This document shows positions 24,641 through 34,497 of a DNA stretch of 64,000 nucleotides, in pieces; positions within the stretch are counted from its first letter, which is position 1; the number at the start of each line of letters is the position of its first letter. Source of the stretch: an uncultured Lachnospiraceae bacterium. GTDB taxonomy: Bacteria; Bacillota; Clostridia; Lachnospirales; Lachnospiraceae. The translations under genes and the position numbers were made by a program. Where the stretch lies: assembly GCA_910580195.1 (NCBI GenBank), contig CAJTWA010000007.1:39125-103124 (forward strand). Reading direction: 5' to 3'. The notes beneath the pieces are model-generated. The model worked only from the letters and a program-made list of their open reading frames with translations, did no database searches and was not told where the DNA came from.

Positions 24641-25771
24641 TTAATAATTCCCCAGCACCTTAAAGTAAAGGGCGCCTTCTTCAAGCCCCTTTAATGCATT
24701 CTGCACCGCCCCGTCCTGCAAGTTCCCTTCCAGGTCCACGAAAAATCGGTACTCGAAGCTCTTATCCTTAATCGGCCTGGACTCGATTTTCACCATGTTC
24801 AGGTTATTGAAAATCAGGTGGGACAGCATGTGGTACAAAGAACCGCTTTCATGGGAAACCTCAAAGCAGATGCTGATTTTCCCTGCCCCTTCCAGGCAGA
24901 TTTTCTGCCCAGAAACAATAATGAACCTTGTGCTGTTTTCCTCGCTGTAGTTGATGTTGCCCTTCAAGATTTCCAAGCCGTAAATCTGTGCCGTCACAGG
25001 GCTTGCAATGGCAGCTTGGTTCTTCTGGCCGTCCTCTAAAATTTTCCTTGCGGCAACCGCAGTATTTTCTTCCGCCACCTGTTTCCAGCCTTTATGGGCC
25101 TCTAGGAAATCCACGCTCTGCATCAATGCCTGCGGGTGGGAATACACATGGGTAATGCCAGAAAGGCTGCTGCCGGGAAGGCCTAAGAGGGCATGCTCTA
25201 CCTTAATAATCTGCTCGGCTACAATAAAGTTTCCATATTCTACCAAAAGGTCGAAATTCTCCCCTACAATCCCTGCGGAGGAATTCTCAATGGGCAGGAC
25301 TGCGTAGTCGGCTTCGCCGTTTTTAATGGCCTCCATGGCGTCCCGCCACGTCTTTACATGATACCCTTGGGTCCCTTCCCCAAAATAGGCCTTCATGGCA
25401 AGCTGGCTGTATGCGCCTTCGGCCCCTTGGTATACTATCTTATGGCTGGAAAAGGGCAGCTGCCCCACCTGCGTAAAGCCATGGTCCTGCCCCTGCCCAT
25501 GCTGGATGAGCATTTGGTACTGCCGCTTGCGGCTTAAGGCCATAATCTGCTCAAACAGTTCCCCCACGCCGTAGCTGTTTTCCTTTTCCTGCACCAAGCC
25601 CCTGACTTTTGCAAGTTTTTCTTTTTCCCGTGTTTTGTCCAAGACAGGTTTCCCTACGGACAGTTTATATTCTGCAACCTCCCCCGCCAGCTTCATGCGC
25701 GCTTCATACAAGGCCACAATCTGGCGGTCGGCTGCGTCGATTTCTTCCCGTATCTTACTTAGTTCTTTCAT
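24641..25771 (-). CDS. pheA: Bifunctional chorismate mutase/prephenate dehydratase
   Basis: This enzyme converts chorismate to prephenate and then phenylpyruvate in phenylalanine synthesis. The 376-residue protein has an N-terminal chorismate mutase helix bundle (LSKIREEIDAADRQIVALYE), the dehydratase domain (YQGAEGAYSQLAMKAYFG, ADYAVLPIENSSAGIVGEN, STRFIIVS), and a C-terminal ACT domain with ESRPIKDKSFEYRFFVDLEG for phenylalanine feedback inhibition. It lies 12 bp after the zinc-ribbon protein gene and 25 bp before the DUF815 gene. Confidence 0.97.
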   Translation of the reverse strand: MKELSKIREEIDAADRQIVALYEARMKLAGEVAEYKLSVGKPVLDKTREKEKLAKVRGLVQEKENSYGVGELFEQIMALSRKRQYQMLIQHGQGQDHGFTQVGQLPFSSHKIVYQGAEGAYSQLAMKAYFGEGTQGYHVKTWRDAMEAIKNGEADYAVLPIENSSAGIVGENFDLLVEYGNFIVAEQIIKVEHALLGLPGSSLSGITHVYSHPQALMQSVDFLEAHKGWKQVAEENTAVAARKILEDGQKNQAAIASPVTAQIYGLEILKGNINYSEENSTRFIIVSGQKICLEGAGKISICFEVSHESGSLYHMLSHLIFNNLNMVKIESRPIKDKSFEYRFFVDLEGNLQDGAVQNALKGLEEGALYFKVLGNY

Positions 25772-25783
25772 AGATTACACCTT

Positions 25784-27046
25784 TCAAGGGATATAGATAT
25801 AATTGCACTTCAATACCTCAGAATACATCCCGTATTTGTCCACCAGCACCAACGAAAGGACGTTGTTCCCTTCCGGTATGCTGATAGGCTCTGTATAGAG
25901 GCTTAAAGGGGATTCCTCCGAAGGCGGTATGGTATCCCAAGTATAATACACCTGGCACCCTTCCGGCACCTTTACCGTCACGGCCTGGGGGCTGTAAAAG
26001 CTGCCGCCTGACGGGGTAACATAGGGGGTGTCCGGCTTTTGCAGTTCTATCAGGTACCGTTCTTCCGTTTCTTCCCCATATACGCCGAACTTATTGCGGG
26101 AAACTGCCCGGATGCGGGTGCTTTTCCCCGGCTCTAAGGGAATCGGCTGCTGGTATTTTTTCCCTTTCTTAGGGTCGGAGCCGTTGGTGGTATAGTAAAC
26201 CTCGCAGCCTTCCCCGCCCGTAAGCTCCACGGACAGCTCTTCCTTGTAATTCCCACCTTCCGGCTTAAATACTGGCGGATCGGCCCGGTATTCTGACAGG
26301 AGCCCTGAAATTTCCTTATCTGTAATTTCCCGGCCCATCTCCTCCAAAATCCCATATTCCTCTTGCTTTACGTATACTTGGATGAGAAGCCCGTATGCTT
26401 CTTTCCTGCTTTTTGTACCCTGAATAAGTTCCTGCAGCAGCTTTAATGCATCTGCGTCCTGCCCCTGAAGGACATAAAGCTTAGCTAGGCGCATTTTTGC
26501 TTCTTCGCTGGTGCTGTCAAGCTCTAATGCCCTCTTTAAGCATTGCTCCGCTTTCCCATACTCTTTCTGCTCCTGATATTCCGCCGCTTTTTTCATCTGG
26601 TATTCATAGGAATTTTCCTGCCTATCATGGACAAGGAGGGCAATCCCCCCTAAAAGGAGGATTAAGATGCCAACCATTACAAATGCCCATACTGGCTTCT
26701 TCCGTTTCCCTTTTGCCTTCTTCCCTGCCGGCGCCTGTTTCGCGTTTTTTTTCTGGGACGCCCCCTGCCTGCCCTTTTTGGATGCGGGCGCCCCTTGCTT
26801 GCCTTTTTTTGGGGAAGGCGGTTTTGGAACTTGGTTTTTCTTTGCAGATGTCCCTTGCCCGCCCTTTTTCTTGGAGGAAATCCCCTGCTTGGCTTTTTGC
26901 AGCGTCTGCTTTTTTTCCTTTAACAGGCCTTTTAGGAAATCATCCTCTAACAGGCTGTCATCGGACACAATCTGGGCTTCTTTCCCGCAGACGGAACAAT
27001 AGACGCACCCTACTTTCAGTTCTGCCCCGCAGTTTGCGCACCTCAT
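25784..27046 (-). CDS. Zinc-ribbon/TPR membrane protein with chitobiase-C-like domains
   Basis: The 420-residue protein starts with a zinc ribbon (CANCGAELKVGCVYCSVCGK), then a Lys/Gly/Ser/Pro-rich basic linker, one membrane segment (VWAFVMVGILILLLGGIALL), two to three TPR-type helices (YQEQKEYGKAEQCLKRALEL, then AKMRLAKLYVLQGQDADALK) and two beta-sandwich modules with the chitobiase/beta-hexosaminidase C-terminal pattern (GCEVYYTTNGSDPKKG, then GCQVYYTWD). The topology would place the zinc ribbon inside and the TPR and beta modules outside the cell. The function is unknown. Its start overlaps the folD stop by 4 bp (ATGA), so it is coupled to folD. Confidence 0.85.
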   Translation of the reverse strand: MRCANCGAELKVGCVYCSVCGKEAQIVSDDSLLEDDFLKGLLKEKKQTLQKAKQGISSKKKGGQGTSAKKNQVPKPPSPKKGKQGAPASKKGRQGASQKKNAKQAPAGKKAKGKRKKPVWAFVMVGILILLLGGIALLVHDRQENSYEYQMKKAAEYQEQKEYGKAEQCLKRALELDSTSEEAKMRLAKLYVLQGQDADALKLLQELIQGTKSRKEAYGLLIQVYVKQEEYGILEEMGREITDKEISGLLSEYRADPPVFKPEGGNYKEELSVELTGGEGCEVYYTTNGSDPKKGKKYQQPIPLEPGKSTRIRAVSRNKFGVYGEETEERYLIELQKPDTPYVTPSGGSFYSPQAVTVKVPEGCQVYYTWDTIPPSEESPLSLYTEPISIPEGNNVLSLVLVDKYGMYSEVLKCNYIYIP

Positions 27047-27894
27047 CCTTCCCGGTCCCCTTCTATGCCCTGTACGCAGTTATGCATCAGCATGGCAATC
27101 GTCATAGGGCCTACCCCGCCGGGGACTGGCGTAATGGCAGACGCAAGTTCCTTTACTTCGTCAAATTTTACGTCGCCGCACAATTTATTGTTTTCATCCC
27201 GGTGGATGCCCACGTCAATGACAACCGCCCCTTCTTTGACATACTCTGCGCCGATAAACTGGGGCTTCCCAATGGCTACAATCAGGATATCCGCCTGCTT
27301 GCAGAGCCCTTTTAAATCCTTTGTCCTCGAATGGGCAATGGTAACGGTGGCATTTTCCCGGAGCATCAAAAGAGCCATGGGCTTACCCACAATGTTGCTT
27401 CTGCCAACCACCACGCAGCGTTTGCCTTCCAGCTCTATGCCGGAGCGTTTCAGCAGCTGGATAATCCCGGCTGGGGTGCAAGGCAAAAAGCCCGGCGCCC
27501 CGATTGCCATTGCCCCCACGCTCTGGGGATGGAACCCGTCCACGTCTTTTTCCGGGCGGATTGCTTTTATCACCTTATCCTCGCTGATATGGCCGGGGAG
27601 GGGAAGCTGCACCAAAATACCCTTCACCTCCGGTTTCCCATTCAGTTCTCCGATCAGCGCAAGCAGCTCTTCTTCTGCTGTATCCTCTGGCAGCTCATAC
27701 GCCAAGGAGCCTATGCCGATGTAGGCACAGGCATTTTTCTTATTCCGCACGTACACGCTGGAGGCCGGGTCGTCCCCTACCTGAATGACGGCAAGGGCGC
27801 CTGTTTTCCCTTCTGCCTTAAGCTTTTCCACCTTTAACTTTAACTCGTCTTTTATCTGCTGGGAAATCTGTTTTCCATCTATGATTACTGCCAT
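27043..27894 (-). CDS. folD: Methylenetetrahydrofolate dehydrogenase/cyclohydrolase FolD
   Basis: FolD interconverts 5,10-methylene- and 10-formyl-tetrahydrofolate. The 283-residue protein shows YVRNKKNACAYIGIG with the catalytic Lys, VQLPLPGHI, PEKDVDGFHP, the nucleotide loop VVGRSNIVGKPMALLML and TPVPGGVGPMTIAMLM. It lies downstream of fhs on the same strand, the usual one-carbon pairing. The spacer between them is filled by copies of the fhs 3' end. Confidence 0.98.
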   Translation of the reverse strand: MAVIIDGKQISQQIKDELKLKVEKLKAEGKTGALAVIQVGDDPASSVYVRNKKNACAYIGIGSLAYELPEDTAEEELLALIGELNGKPEVKGILVQLPLPGHISEDKVIKAIRPEKDVDGFHPQSVGAMAIGAPGFLPCTPAGIIQLLKRSGIELEGKRCVVVGRSNIVGKPMALLMLRENATVTIAHSRTKDLKGLCKQADILIVAIGKPQFIGAEYVKEGAVVIDVGIHRDENNKLCGDVKFDEVKELASAITPVPGGVGPMTIAMLMHNCVQGIEGDREG

Positions 27895-27902
27895 GTCTTT
27901 TC

Positions 27903-28078
27903 CTTTCCATAAATACCGGGACCGTCAGGGCAGGCCTGTGATTGCTTCACCGCCATCCATGCCAATCCCTTTCCATAAAGCCGGGACCGTCAGGGCAAGC
28001 CCGTGATTGCTTCACCGCCATCCACCCCAATCCCTTTCCATAAAGCCGGAACTGTCAGAACAGCCCCGTGATTATCCC
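27903..28078 (-). repeat. 65-bp triplication including the fhs 3' end
   Basis: ACCGTCAGGG-like motifs at 27921, 27986 and 28051 mark three units of 65 bp. The rightmost unit is the real 3' end of fhs (stop at 28055); the other two are non-coding copies in the fhs-folD spacer. The copies nearest folD resemble each other more than the coding one. Confidence 0.88.
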
Positions 28079-29725
28079 GTCGTCATCCACGTCAATCTGG
28101 TAAGCGGCTGGGGATTTCCCAAGCCCCGGCATTGTCATAATGGCCCCGGTAACTGCTACCACAAACCCTGCCCCGGCAGAAACGTAGGCTTCCCGGACAT
28201 TGACAGTAAACCCAGTTGGCCGCCCTAACTTGGACTGGTCATCGGACAAAGAATACTGTGTCTTTGCCATGCAGACTGGGAAATGGCCCATCCCTAGCTC
28301 TTCAATCCGCTTTAATTCCTTTAAGGCGGCTGGCGCATAGGTGACGCCGTCTGCGCCGTAAATTTCTTTTGCCACCGTTTCAATTTTTTCTGTAAGGGTA
28401 AGGCTGTCTTCATACAAAGGCTTGAAATGGCTCTCCTTTGTTTCTAAGGTTTCCAGCACTTTCTCCGCTAAGGCAATGCCGCCTTCCCCGCCTTTTTCCC
28501 AGACCTCGGACAAGGCAAATTCGCATCCGCGTTCTTTGCAGAACTGCGCTACGAAATCAGTTTCCTGCTGGGAATCGGTGACAAAGGAATTCAGCGTTAC
28601 GACAACCGGCACTTGGTACTTCTGCAGGTTTTCAATGTGCTTTTCCAAGTTTACAATCCCTTTCTTAAGGGCTTCTAAATTTTCCTTAGAAAGCTCTGCC
28701 TTCGGCACGCCGCCGTTATATTTCAAGGCGCGGATGGTTGCCACGAGCACCACGGCGTCAGGCTTAAGGCCTGCCATCCGGCATTTGATATCCATAAATT
28801 TCTCCGCGCCTAAATCTGCGCCGAACCCGGCTTCTGTTACCACATAGTCCGCCAGCTTCAATGCTGTCTTTGTGGCGCGGACACTGTTGCAGCCATGGGC
28901 AATGTTTGCAAAAGGCCCCCCATGGACAATGGCTGGGGTGTGCTCTAAGGTCTGGATTAAGTTTGGCTTTAAGGCATCTTTCAGTAAAGCTGCCATGGCA
29001 CCGGTAGCCTGCAGATTGCCGGCAGTGACTGGCTTTCCGTCAAAATCATAGGCTACGATGATGCGGCCAAGCCTCTGCTTCAAATCTGCCATATCCTCGG
29101 CCAAGCACAGGACTGCCATAATCTCAGAAGCCACGGTAATTACAAAATGGTCTTCCCGTACCATCCCGTCCATCTTAGAGCCAAGGCCTACGACGATATT
29201 GCGCAGCACCCTGTCATTCATGTCCATGCAGCGTTTCCACACGACCTGCCTTGGGTCAATCTTCCGGGCGTTCCCCTGCTGGATATGGTTGTCTAACAAT
29301 GCTGCAAGCAGGTTATTGGCAGAGGTAACTGCGTGGAAATCCCCGGTAAAATGCAGGTTCAGGTCCTCCATGGGGACTACCTGCGCATAGCCGCCCCCGG
29401 CTGCCCCGCCCTTAATGCCAAAGCATGGCCCAAGGGAAGGCTCCCGCAATGCAAGGGCTGCCTTTTTCCCCAGTTTCCCAAATGCCTGCCCCAGACCAAC
29501 GCTGGTGGTGGTTTTCCCTTCCCCTGCCGGGGTGGGGTTGATGGCTGTCACAAGGATTAATTTCCCATCCTTGTTCCCCTTTACCCGTTCCATCAGTGCA
29601 TCGGACAGCTTCGCCTTATATTTTCCATATAGCTCTAGGTCGTCCTCCCCAATCCCTAACTGTGACGCTACTTCCTGAATGTGGAGCATTTCTGCTTCCT
29701 GTGCAATCTGGATATCTGTTTTCAT
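28055..29725 (-). CDS. fhs: Formate-tetrahydrofolate ligase
   Basis: Fhs joins formate to tetrahydrofolate with ATP to make 10-formyl-THF, feeding one-carbon metabolism and, in acetogens, the Wood-Ljungdahl route. The 556-residue protein has the P-loop [57 protein letters not shown] and [14 protein letters not shown]. The start at 29725 ([14 protein letters not shown]) follows AAAGGA; the open frame to 29788 lacks support. It precedes folD. A promoter lies about 100 bp upstream. Confidence 0.98.
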   Translation of the reverse strand: MKTDIQIAQEAEMLHIQEVASQLGIGEDDLELYGKYKAKLSDALMERVKGNKDGKLILVTAINPTPAGEGKTTTSVGLGQAFGKLGKKAALALREPSLGPCFGIKGGAAGGGYAQVVPMEDLNLHFTGDFHAVTSANNLLAALLDNHIQQGNARKIDPRQVVWKRCMDMNDRVLRNIVVGLGSKMDGMVREDHFVITVASEIMAVLCLAEDMADLKQRLGRIIVAYDFDGKPVTAGNLQATGAMAALLKDALKPNLIQTLEHTPAIVHGGPFANIAHGCNSVRATKTALKLADYVVTEAGFGADLGAEKFMDIKCRMAGLKPDAVVLVATIRALKYNGGVPKAELSKENLEALKKGIVNLEKHIENLQKYQVPVVVTLNSFVTDSQQETDFVAQFCKERGCEFALSEVWEKGGEGGIALAEKVLETLETKESHFKPLYEDSLTLTEKIETVAKEIYGADGVTYAPAALKELKRIEELGMGHFPVCMAKTQYSLSDDQSKLGRPTGFTVNVREAYVSAGAGFVVAVTGAIMTMPGLGKSPAAYQIDVDDDGIITGLF

Positions 29726-29826
29726 TCTTTTGCCAATCCTTTCCGGGCAGATTACAGGCAGGGGAACCCTTCCATGCCCTGTCCCCATGCTGCGCCATGC
29801 CTTTTACCCTGTCGTTATGTACTTTA

Positions 29827-29854
29827 ATACTACCACATTTTTCCGTTATATCAA
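29827..29854 (-). promoter_or_regulatory. Candidate promoter of fhs
   Basis: TTGATA (29849-29854) and TAGTAT (29827-29832) on the minus strand are 16 bp apart. Confidence 0.6.
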
Positions 29855-29867
29855 AGATTAATTTGAA

Positions 29868-29930
29868 CAAAGTGGACAAGCCCACTTTAACTCCCCTAAC
29901 CCCTCAATCCCCCGGGGCTTGTTCACTTTG
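29868..29930 (-). terminator. Long hairpin between ftsK and fhs
   Basis: CAAAGTGAACAAGCCC pairs with GGGCTTGTCCACTTTG (one mismatch). A CTCCCC/GGGGAG-type inner pairing is also possible. It lies just after the palindromic repeat element and may end the ftsK transcript, though only a short T-rich tail follows. Confidence 0.6.
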
Positions 29931-29961
29931 CGCGCCGAGCACGGTCGCCTTAGCGACATAA

Positions 29962-30062
29962 TACCCTTCGTGCGAGTGCGCATCCTCCCGGAGGGTTTTA
30001 TCTTATAGGAAATTCGTGAACTTCATCACTTCACAGTGGCACGGTATTTCCTATAAGATAAC
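29962..30062 (-). repeat. Dispersed palindromic element, copy 1
   Basis: On the minus strand it begins with a hairpin whose 16-bp arms are TTATCTTATAGGAAAT and ATTTCCTATAAGATAA, then AACCCTCCGGGAGGAT and GCGCACTCGCACGAAGGGTA. A second copy lies at 44286-44412 in the opposite genomic orientation. Both copies are just downstream of a gene and read the same way as that gene. Here it starts 11 bp after the ftsK stop. Confidence 0.9.
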
Positions 30063-30072
30063 AAAAAAAACG

Positions 30073-33000
30073 TTATACGTACTCATCCACATATTCTTCA
30101 AATTCTGCCAAGGACATTAAGATTTTCCTCGGTTTGGTCCCTTCCTCCGGCCCTACCACGCCAGCTTCTTCCAACTGGTCCATAATCCTTGCCGCCCGGT
30201 TAAAGCCTACCTTGAACATCCGCTGCAGCATCCCGATGGAACCTTTTTCCTTCTCAATGACAAATTTCCCTGCTTCTACAAAATAAGCGTCCCGCTCATT
30301 CCCGCCGCCTGCCCCAGCGCCGGAACCGGAGGAGGCAGAAGCCATCTTTGCCTCAATCTCCGGGTTATAGGATACGGTGCTCTGCTTTTTCAGGAAGTCT
30401 ACCACGGCTTCTACCTCTGGGTCAGATACAAACGGCCCTTGGACGCGCAGGGGCTTCTGGTAGCCTTGGGGGTAAAAGAGCATATCCCCATTCCCCAGTA
30501 GCTTTTCCGCCCCGTTCATGTCGAGGATTGTCCGGGAATCCACGCCGGAGGATACGGAAAATGCAATCCGGCTTGGCATATTTGCCTTAATCAGCCCTGT
30601 GATAACGTCCACGGAAGGCCGCTGGGTAGCGATAATCAAATGGATGCCGGCTGCCCGCGCAAGCTGGGCAAGGCGGCAGATGGCGTCCTCCACGTCCCCC
30701 GGCGCCACCATCATTAAGTCTGCCAGTTCGTCTACCACAACCACAATCTGGGGCATTTTCACAGGCTTTGTTTCATCTTCCACATGGGAAATGGCTGCAA
30801 TTTTCTGGTTATAGCCCTTCAAATCCCGCACTTGGCAGTCTGCAAATTTCTGGTAGCGGTCCATCATCTCCGCTACTGCCCAGTGGAGGGCGCCAGCTGC
30901 TTTTTTCGGGTCGGTGACGACTGGTATCAGAAGGTGGGGAATCCCATTGTAAACGCTTAATTCCACCACTTTTGGGTCAATCAGGATAAGTTTCACGTCC
31001 TCTGGGTCTGCTTTATATAGGATGCTCATGATGATCGTATTGATGCATACGGATTTTCCGGAACCGGTAGCCCCGGCTATCAGAAGGTGGGGCATTTTGG
31101 CAATGTCCGCCACCACCGGCTGCCCGCCGATGTCTTTCCCCGCCGTAAAGCAGATGCCGGATGGGTGGGTTTGGAACTCCTTAGTTTCTACCATGTCCCG
31201 GAACCGCACCATCACATTTTCCTTGTTGGGGACTTCAATGCCCACGGCTGCTTTCCCCGGGATTGGGGCTTCGATACGGATATCCGCCGCTGCAAGGTTC
31301 AGCTTAATGTCGTCTGCAAGGTTCACAATCTTGCTGACTTTTACCCCCATTTCCGGCTGCATTTCATAGCGGGTCACGCTCGGGCCGCAGCTTACGTCGG
31401 TGATGGTGACGTTGACGCCGAAATTTTTCAAGGTCTGCTGCAGCTTAATTGCCGTTTCCTGCAAATGGATATTGGAATCCCCTTGGGCGTTGGTGCCTTT
31501 TTTTAACAGGGAAACGGGCGGGAACACGTATGGCTGTTTCGGCTCTGGCGCAGGGGTCTTGGGAGGCTGCGCGGCTATCTGGCCCCCCGGCCTTTGCTGT
31601 GCTGCCGCTTGGCTGCCCGCCATCTGGGAGGTTCTGCCCATTGCTGCCCCTGCTTGGCTGCCCGGCGTATTTTTTTGCGTCCCGTTGGATGCTGCTGGGC
31701 TGCTGCCTAGCGTTGGCGGCTGGGCTGCCCCGTTTCCGGATGCTTGTGCGGGCGGCCCTTGTGCTGCTGCCCCATTTTCCGCTCCTTGTGCGGGCGGCTC
31801 TGCTGCTACATTCCCCGGCATTTGGGCTGGCCCGCTTACTGGGGAAATCCCTTCCCCAGAAGCCAAGCCTTCTAGATCCGCCTTTGCATCCCCTGCCCCT
31901 AATCCTGCTGCCGTCTGCACTGCTGCCTGCCCTGTCCCGGCCATTCCGCCATCCAGCCCTTGCTGCCCCTCGCCCGGCAGAATTTCCGGCTCTTCCTCGG
32001 CTCCGGCAATTATGGCAGAACTTAACCCTGCGGAAACATCCCCCGGGCCTTCCGCCCCGGCAATTATGGCAGAACTTAACCCTGCGGAAACATCCTTCAG
32101 GCCTTCCGCCCCAGCCATGCCGGAAGGCTCGGAGTGGATGACGACTACCGGCTCTTCCCTTGTTAAGAGGATCTCTGTTTCCGGCTTCCAGAGCTGTTTG
32201 TCCCCCTCTTCCCCAAAGGGCAGCCCGGCGCTTGCCCGGCTCTTCCTTGGGCTTTTCCGGACTTTTTCCACCACCACGGGCTCTGAGAAAATCCCTTCTG
32301 TCCCGCTAGGCTCCAAAAACCCCATCTGCGGGGCTATTTCCTGCCCAGACGGCGCAAAGGCAGGCTCTTCATGAGCCATCTCCTGCCCAAATGCGCCGGA
32401 AACAACCCCATAAGGGCTATGCCCCTCTCCCGAAGCTCCCAAAAAAGCCTCCTGCCCGGCAGGTTCCTCCGTTTCCTGTTTCCTTGGAAAAACACCTTGC
32501 GTAATGTTTTTCCCTTCCCCTGCTTTGGAAAAAATCCCCTGTGCCACATGCCCTGTCCCTTCCTCCCCGGGAAAGCCCCCCTGCAAGGGGGCATGGGCGC
32601 CGTCCAGTTCAGCCGCTGCCCGGCGGGATGCTTTTTTCCCTCCCCGGGCAGGCATTTCCACGACGGAACTGGAAGATACGCCCTCCCGGAAGGTCCAGCC
32701 TGTGATATTCCCTACGGCCGTTTTCTGGATTTCTTCCTTGCCCACGGACAATTTTTCCCGCAGCTCTTTGGAAAGGGCTTCTGTTTCCTTGGGCAGCTTC
32801 AGTTCGCTGATGTTGTCCGAACGCCGTGCAGAAGCAGGCAGGATCCTTGTATCCAACGCTACCCCTTCTGCCTTCCGGTCAATCCTGCGCTGCACCTCCT
32901 GCTCTTCCCTGCGCAGTTCCCGTTCTTCCCTGCGCCTTGCTGCGTCCTCCCGGGCGGAATCGTACATTTTCCGGCTCCCCCGCTTTACGCCCCCAAGGAA

Positions 33001-33552
33001 GGAACGCTCGGTTAAGAGCACTAAGGAAATAATCAGCGCAATAATGTCCACCACATATGCCCCGACTTTCCCAATGGACGGGCAGAGGAGGGATGCAAAA
33101 ATCCCGCCCACTGCCCCGCCGCCGCTCTTATTCTTTGCCGCATACTGGAAGGATTTTGCAATCCCGTATTCCGAAGAATCCCCTGCCACCAGTTCTAAAA
33201 ACAGGCAGAGGAATACCACAAATACCACCCCAGCCACGATTTTCACCATGGCGGCGCGGTTCTCCCGGTTAGACACAAAAAAAGCTGCCCCCACAAAAAA
33301 GCAAACCGGAAACAGATATGCCATCATCCCAAATAGCCCGAAACAGAACCCGCTGACTTTTTCCCCCACAAAACCGCCAATCCCAAAATTGCTGATAAAT
33401 AGGACAATGCAGGCTGCCAGTATCACCAAAAGGGCAACCTCGCTCCCAAAGGACACCTCCGGGCTGCCCCCGGCCGTCCCATTCCTTGCCCCAGCGCTGC
33501 CCCTTCCTCCTGTATTTTTCCCTCTCGCTGTATTTTTTGGTTTTGATGCCAT
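30073..33552 (-). CDS. ftsK: FtsK/SpoIIIE DNA translocase
   Basis: FtsK/SpoIIIE pumps chromosomal DNA through the closing septum at division or sporulation. The protein of about 1159 residues has four N-terminal membrane segments ([20 protein letters not shown] onward), a long low-complexity linker rich in Gly, Ala, Glu and Gln, then the motor: [20 protein letters not shown] (Walker A), [14 protein letters not shown] (Walker B) and a C-terminal gamma winged helix ([31 protein letters not shown]) that reads KOPS-like sites. The linker contains an internal repeat around [15 protein letters not shown]. The start at 33552 follows GGGAGGAAG; the upstream frame to 33621 has no RBS. The linker is longer than in typical SpoIIIE. 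Confidence 0.97.
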   Translation of the reverse strand: MASKPKNTARGKNTGGRGSAGARNGTAGGSPEVSFGSEVALLVILAACIVLFISNFGIGGFVGEKVSGFCFGLFGMMAYLFPVCFFVGAAFFVSNRENRAAMVKIVAGVVFVVFLCLFLELVAGDSSEYGIAKSFQYAAKNKSGGGAVGGIFASLLCPSIGKVGAYVVDIIALIISLVLLTERSFLGGVKRGSRKMYDSAREDAARRREERELRREEQEVQRRIDRKAEGVALDTRILPASARRSDNISELKLPKETEALSKELREKLSVGKEEIQKTAVGNITGWTFREGVSSSSVVEMPARGGKKASRRAAAELDGAHAPLQGGFPGEEGTGHVAQGIFSKAGEGKNITQGVFPRKQETEEPAGQEAFLGASGEGHSPYGVVSGAFGQEMAHEEPAFAPSGQEIAPQMGFLEPSGTEGIFSEPVVVEKVRKSPRKSRASAGLPFGEEGDKQLWKPETEILLTREEPVVVIHSEPSGMAGAEGLKDVSAGLSSAIIAGAEGPGDVSAGLSSAIIAGAEEEPEILPGEGQQGLDGGMAGTGQAAVQTAAGLGAGDAKADLEGLASGEGISPVSGPAQMPGNVAAEPPAQGAENGAAAQGPPAQASGNGAAQPPTLGSSPAASNGTQKNTPGSQAGAAMGRTSQMAGSQAAAQQRPGGQIAAQPPKTPAPEPKQPYVFPPVSLLKKGTNAQGDSNIHLQETAIKLQQTLKNFGVNVTITDVSCGPSVTRYEMQPEMGVKVSKIVNLADDIKLNLAAADIRIEAPIPGKAAVGIEVPNKENVMVRFRDMVETKEFQTHPSGICFTAGKDIGGQPVVADIAKMPHLLIAGATGSGKSVCINTIIMSILYKADPEDVKLILIDPKVVELSVYNGIPHLLIPVVTDPKKAAGALHWAVAEMMDRYQKFADCQVRDLKGYNQKIAAISHVEDETKPVKMPQIVVVVDELADLMMVAPGDVEDAICRLAQLARAAGIHLIIATQRPSVDVITGLIKANMPSRIAFSVSSGVDSRTILDMNGAEKLLGNGDMLFYPQGYQKPLRVQGPFVSDPEVEAVVDFLKKQSTVSYNPEIEAKMASASSGSGAGAGGGNERDAYFVEAGKFVIEKEKGSIGMLQRMFKVGFNRAARIMDQLEEAGVVGPEEGTKPRKILMSLAEFEEYVDEYV

Positions 33553-33630
33553 ATGACTTCCTCCCAAACTGTCGTTCATTTGTACAAATCCGGATGCCAA
33601 ACCATTTCCCTGATTCAGCACATTATTTAC

Positions 33631-33659
33631 AGTTTATCACATTCGGCTGAAAATGTCAT
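33631..33659 (-). promoter_or_regulatory. Candidate promoter of ftsK
   Basis: ATGACA (33654-33659) and TAAACT (33631-33636) on the minus strand have a 17-bp spacer. Confidence 0.5.
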
Positions 33660-33669
33660 CCTCACTTTT

Positions 33670-34497
33670 TCAGACTTTTCCCGACTGGTAATCTTCATAT
33701 ATTTTATTAAACTCTGCACACACCAATAAAATATAGCTGCCAAAATACAGCCACATCATAACCAAGATAATGGTAGTCAGGCTGCCATACATGGAAAACC
33801 CGTTGAAATAGTCCACATAAACCGATATCCCAAAAGACAGCAAGGACCAGCCCACCGCGCTCATAATGCTGCCGGGGAGCTGATTCTTAAGTTCTGACCT
33901 CCGGTTGGGGAGCATCTTAAAGACCATCAGGAAAAATACCATCAGCATTGCCATCAGAATCAAAGAACGGCACCTTAACACCCCTTCGGTAATGTCCGCC
34001 ACAATGGGGATATATTTCACAACCAGCCCCTGCAGGCTGTTCCCAAAGACCATCAAGGTAAGGGAAACCACAATGGCCTCCACCAGCATCATGGTATAGA
34101 GGATGGCGCGCAGCCGCAGGAAAATCCAGTTCCGGGTTTCCTCAATATCATACACGCTGTTGAGCCCATCCGTTAAGCACTGGATCCCCTTCGCCGCAGA
34201 CCAGAGGGCCATCACGGCGGACACCGGCACAATCCCTACGGAATTATTGTACACTTCATTGATAATCCCAATCAGGAAAGGGGAAATGTATTCCGGCATC
34301 AGGCGGTTAATGATTTCCATTACCATGCTCTTTGTCACTGGGGTAAACTGTATCAGGGAAATAAACAGCATGGCAAAGGGAATCAGCGACATTACAATGA
34401 AAAATGCCGACTGGGCCGCATAGGCCTTGATGTTATCCCTCCTGCACTCTGCCGCAAAGGCTTTTGTCCCCGCTATTATTTTCCAAATCATAATCAT
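33670..34497 (-). CDS. YihY/BrkB-family membrane protein
   Basis: The 275-residue protein has about six membrane helices and the family pattern AYAAQSAFFIVMSLIPFAML, VSAVMALWSAAKGIQCLTDG, NSVYDIEETRNWIFLRLRA and YGSLTTIILVMMWLYFGSYI. This family was once called RNase BN by mistake; its biochemical role is not settled. Its start codon overlaps the stop of the SpoIID gene (ATGA), so translation is coupled. A role in the envelope is suggested only by this pairing. Confidence 0.92.
   Translation of the reverse strand: MIMIWKIIAGTKAFAAECRRDNIKAYAAQSAFFIVMSLIPFAMLFISLIQFTPVTKSMVMEIINRLMPEYISPFLIGIINEVYNNSVGIVPVSAVMALWSAAKGIQCLTDGLNSVYDIEETRNWIFLRLRAILYTMMLVEAIVVSLTLMVFGNSLQGLVVKYIPIVADITEGVLRCRSLILMAMLMVFFLMVFKMLPNRRSELKNQLPGSIMSAVGWSLLSFGISVYVDYFNGFSMYGSLTTIILVMMWLYFGSYILLVCAEFNKIYEDYQSGKV

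Noticed and set aside
29726..30072. Tetrahydrofolate riboswitch upstream of fhs
   Set aside because: The leader shows only simple hairpins and a promoter; the THF aptamer core was not found.
31400..32374. Plus-strand ORF of 324 residues
   Set aside because: Antisense to the low-complexity linker of ftsK; no RBS and no family pattern.
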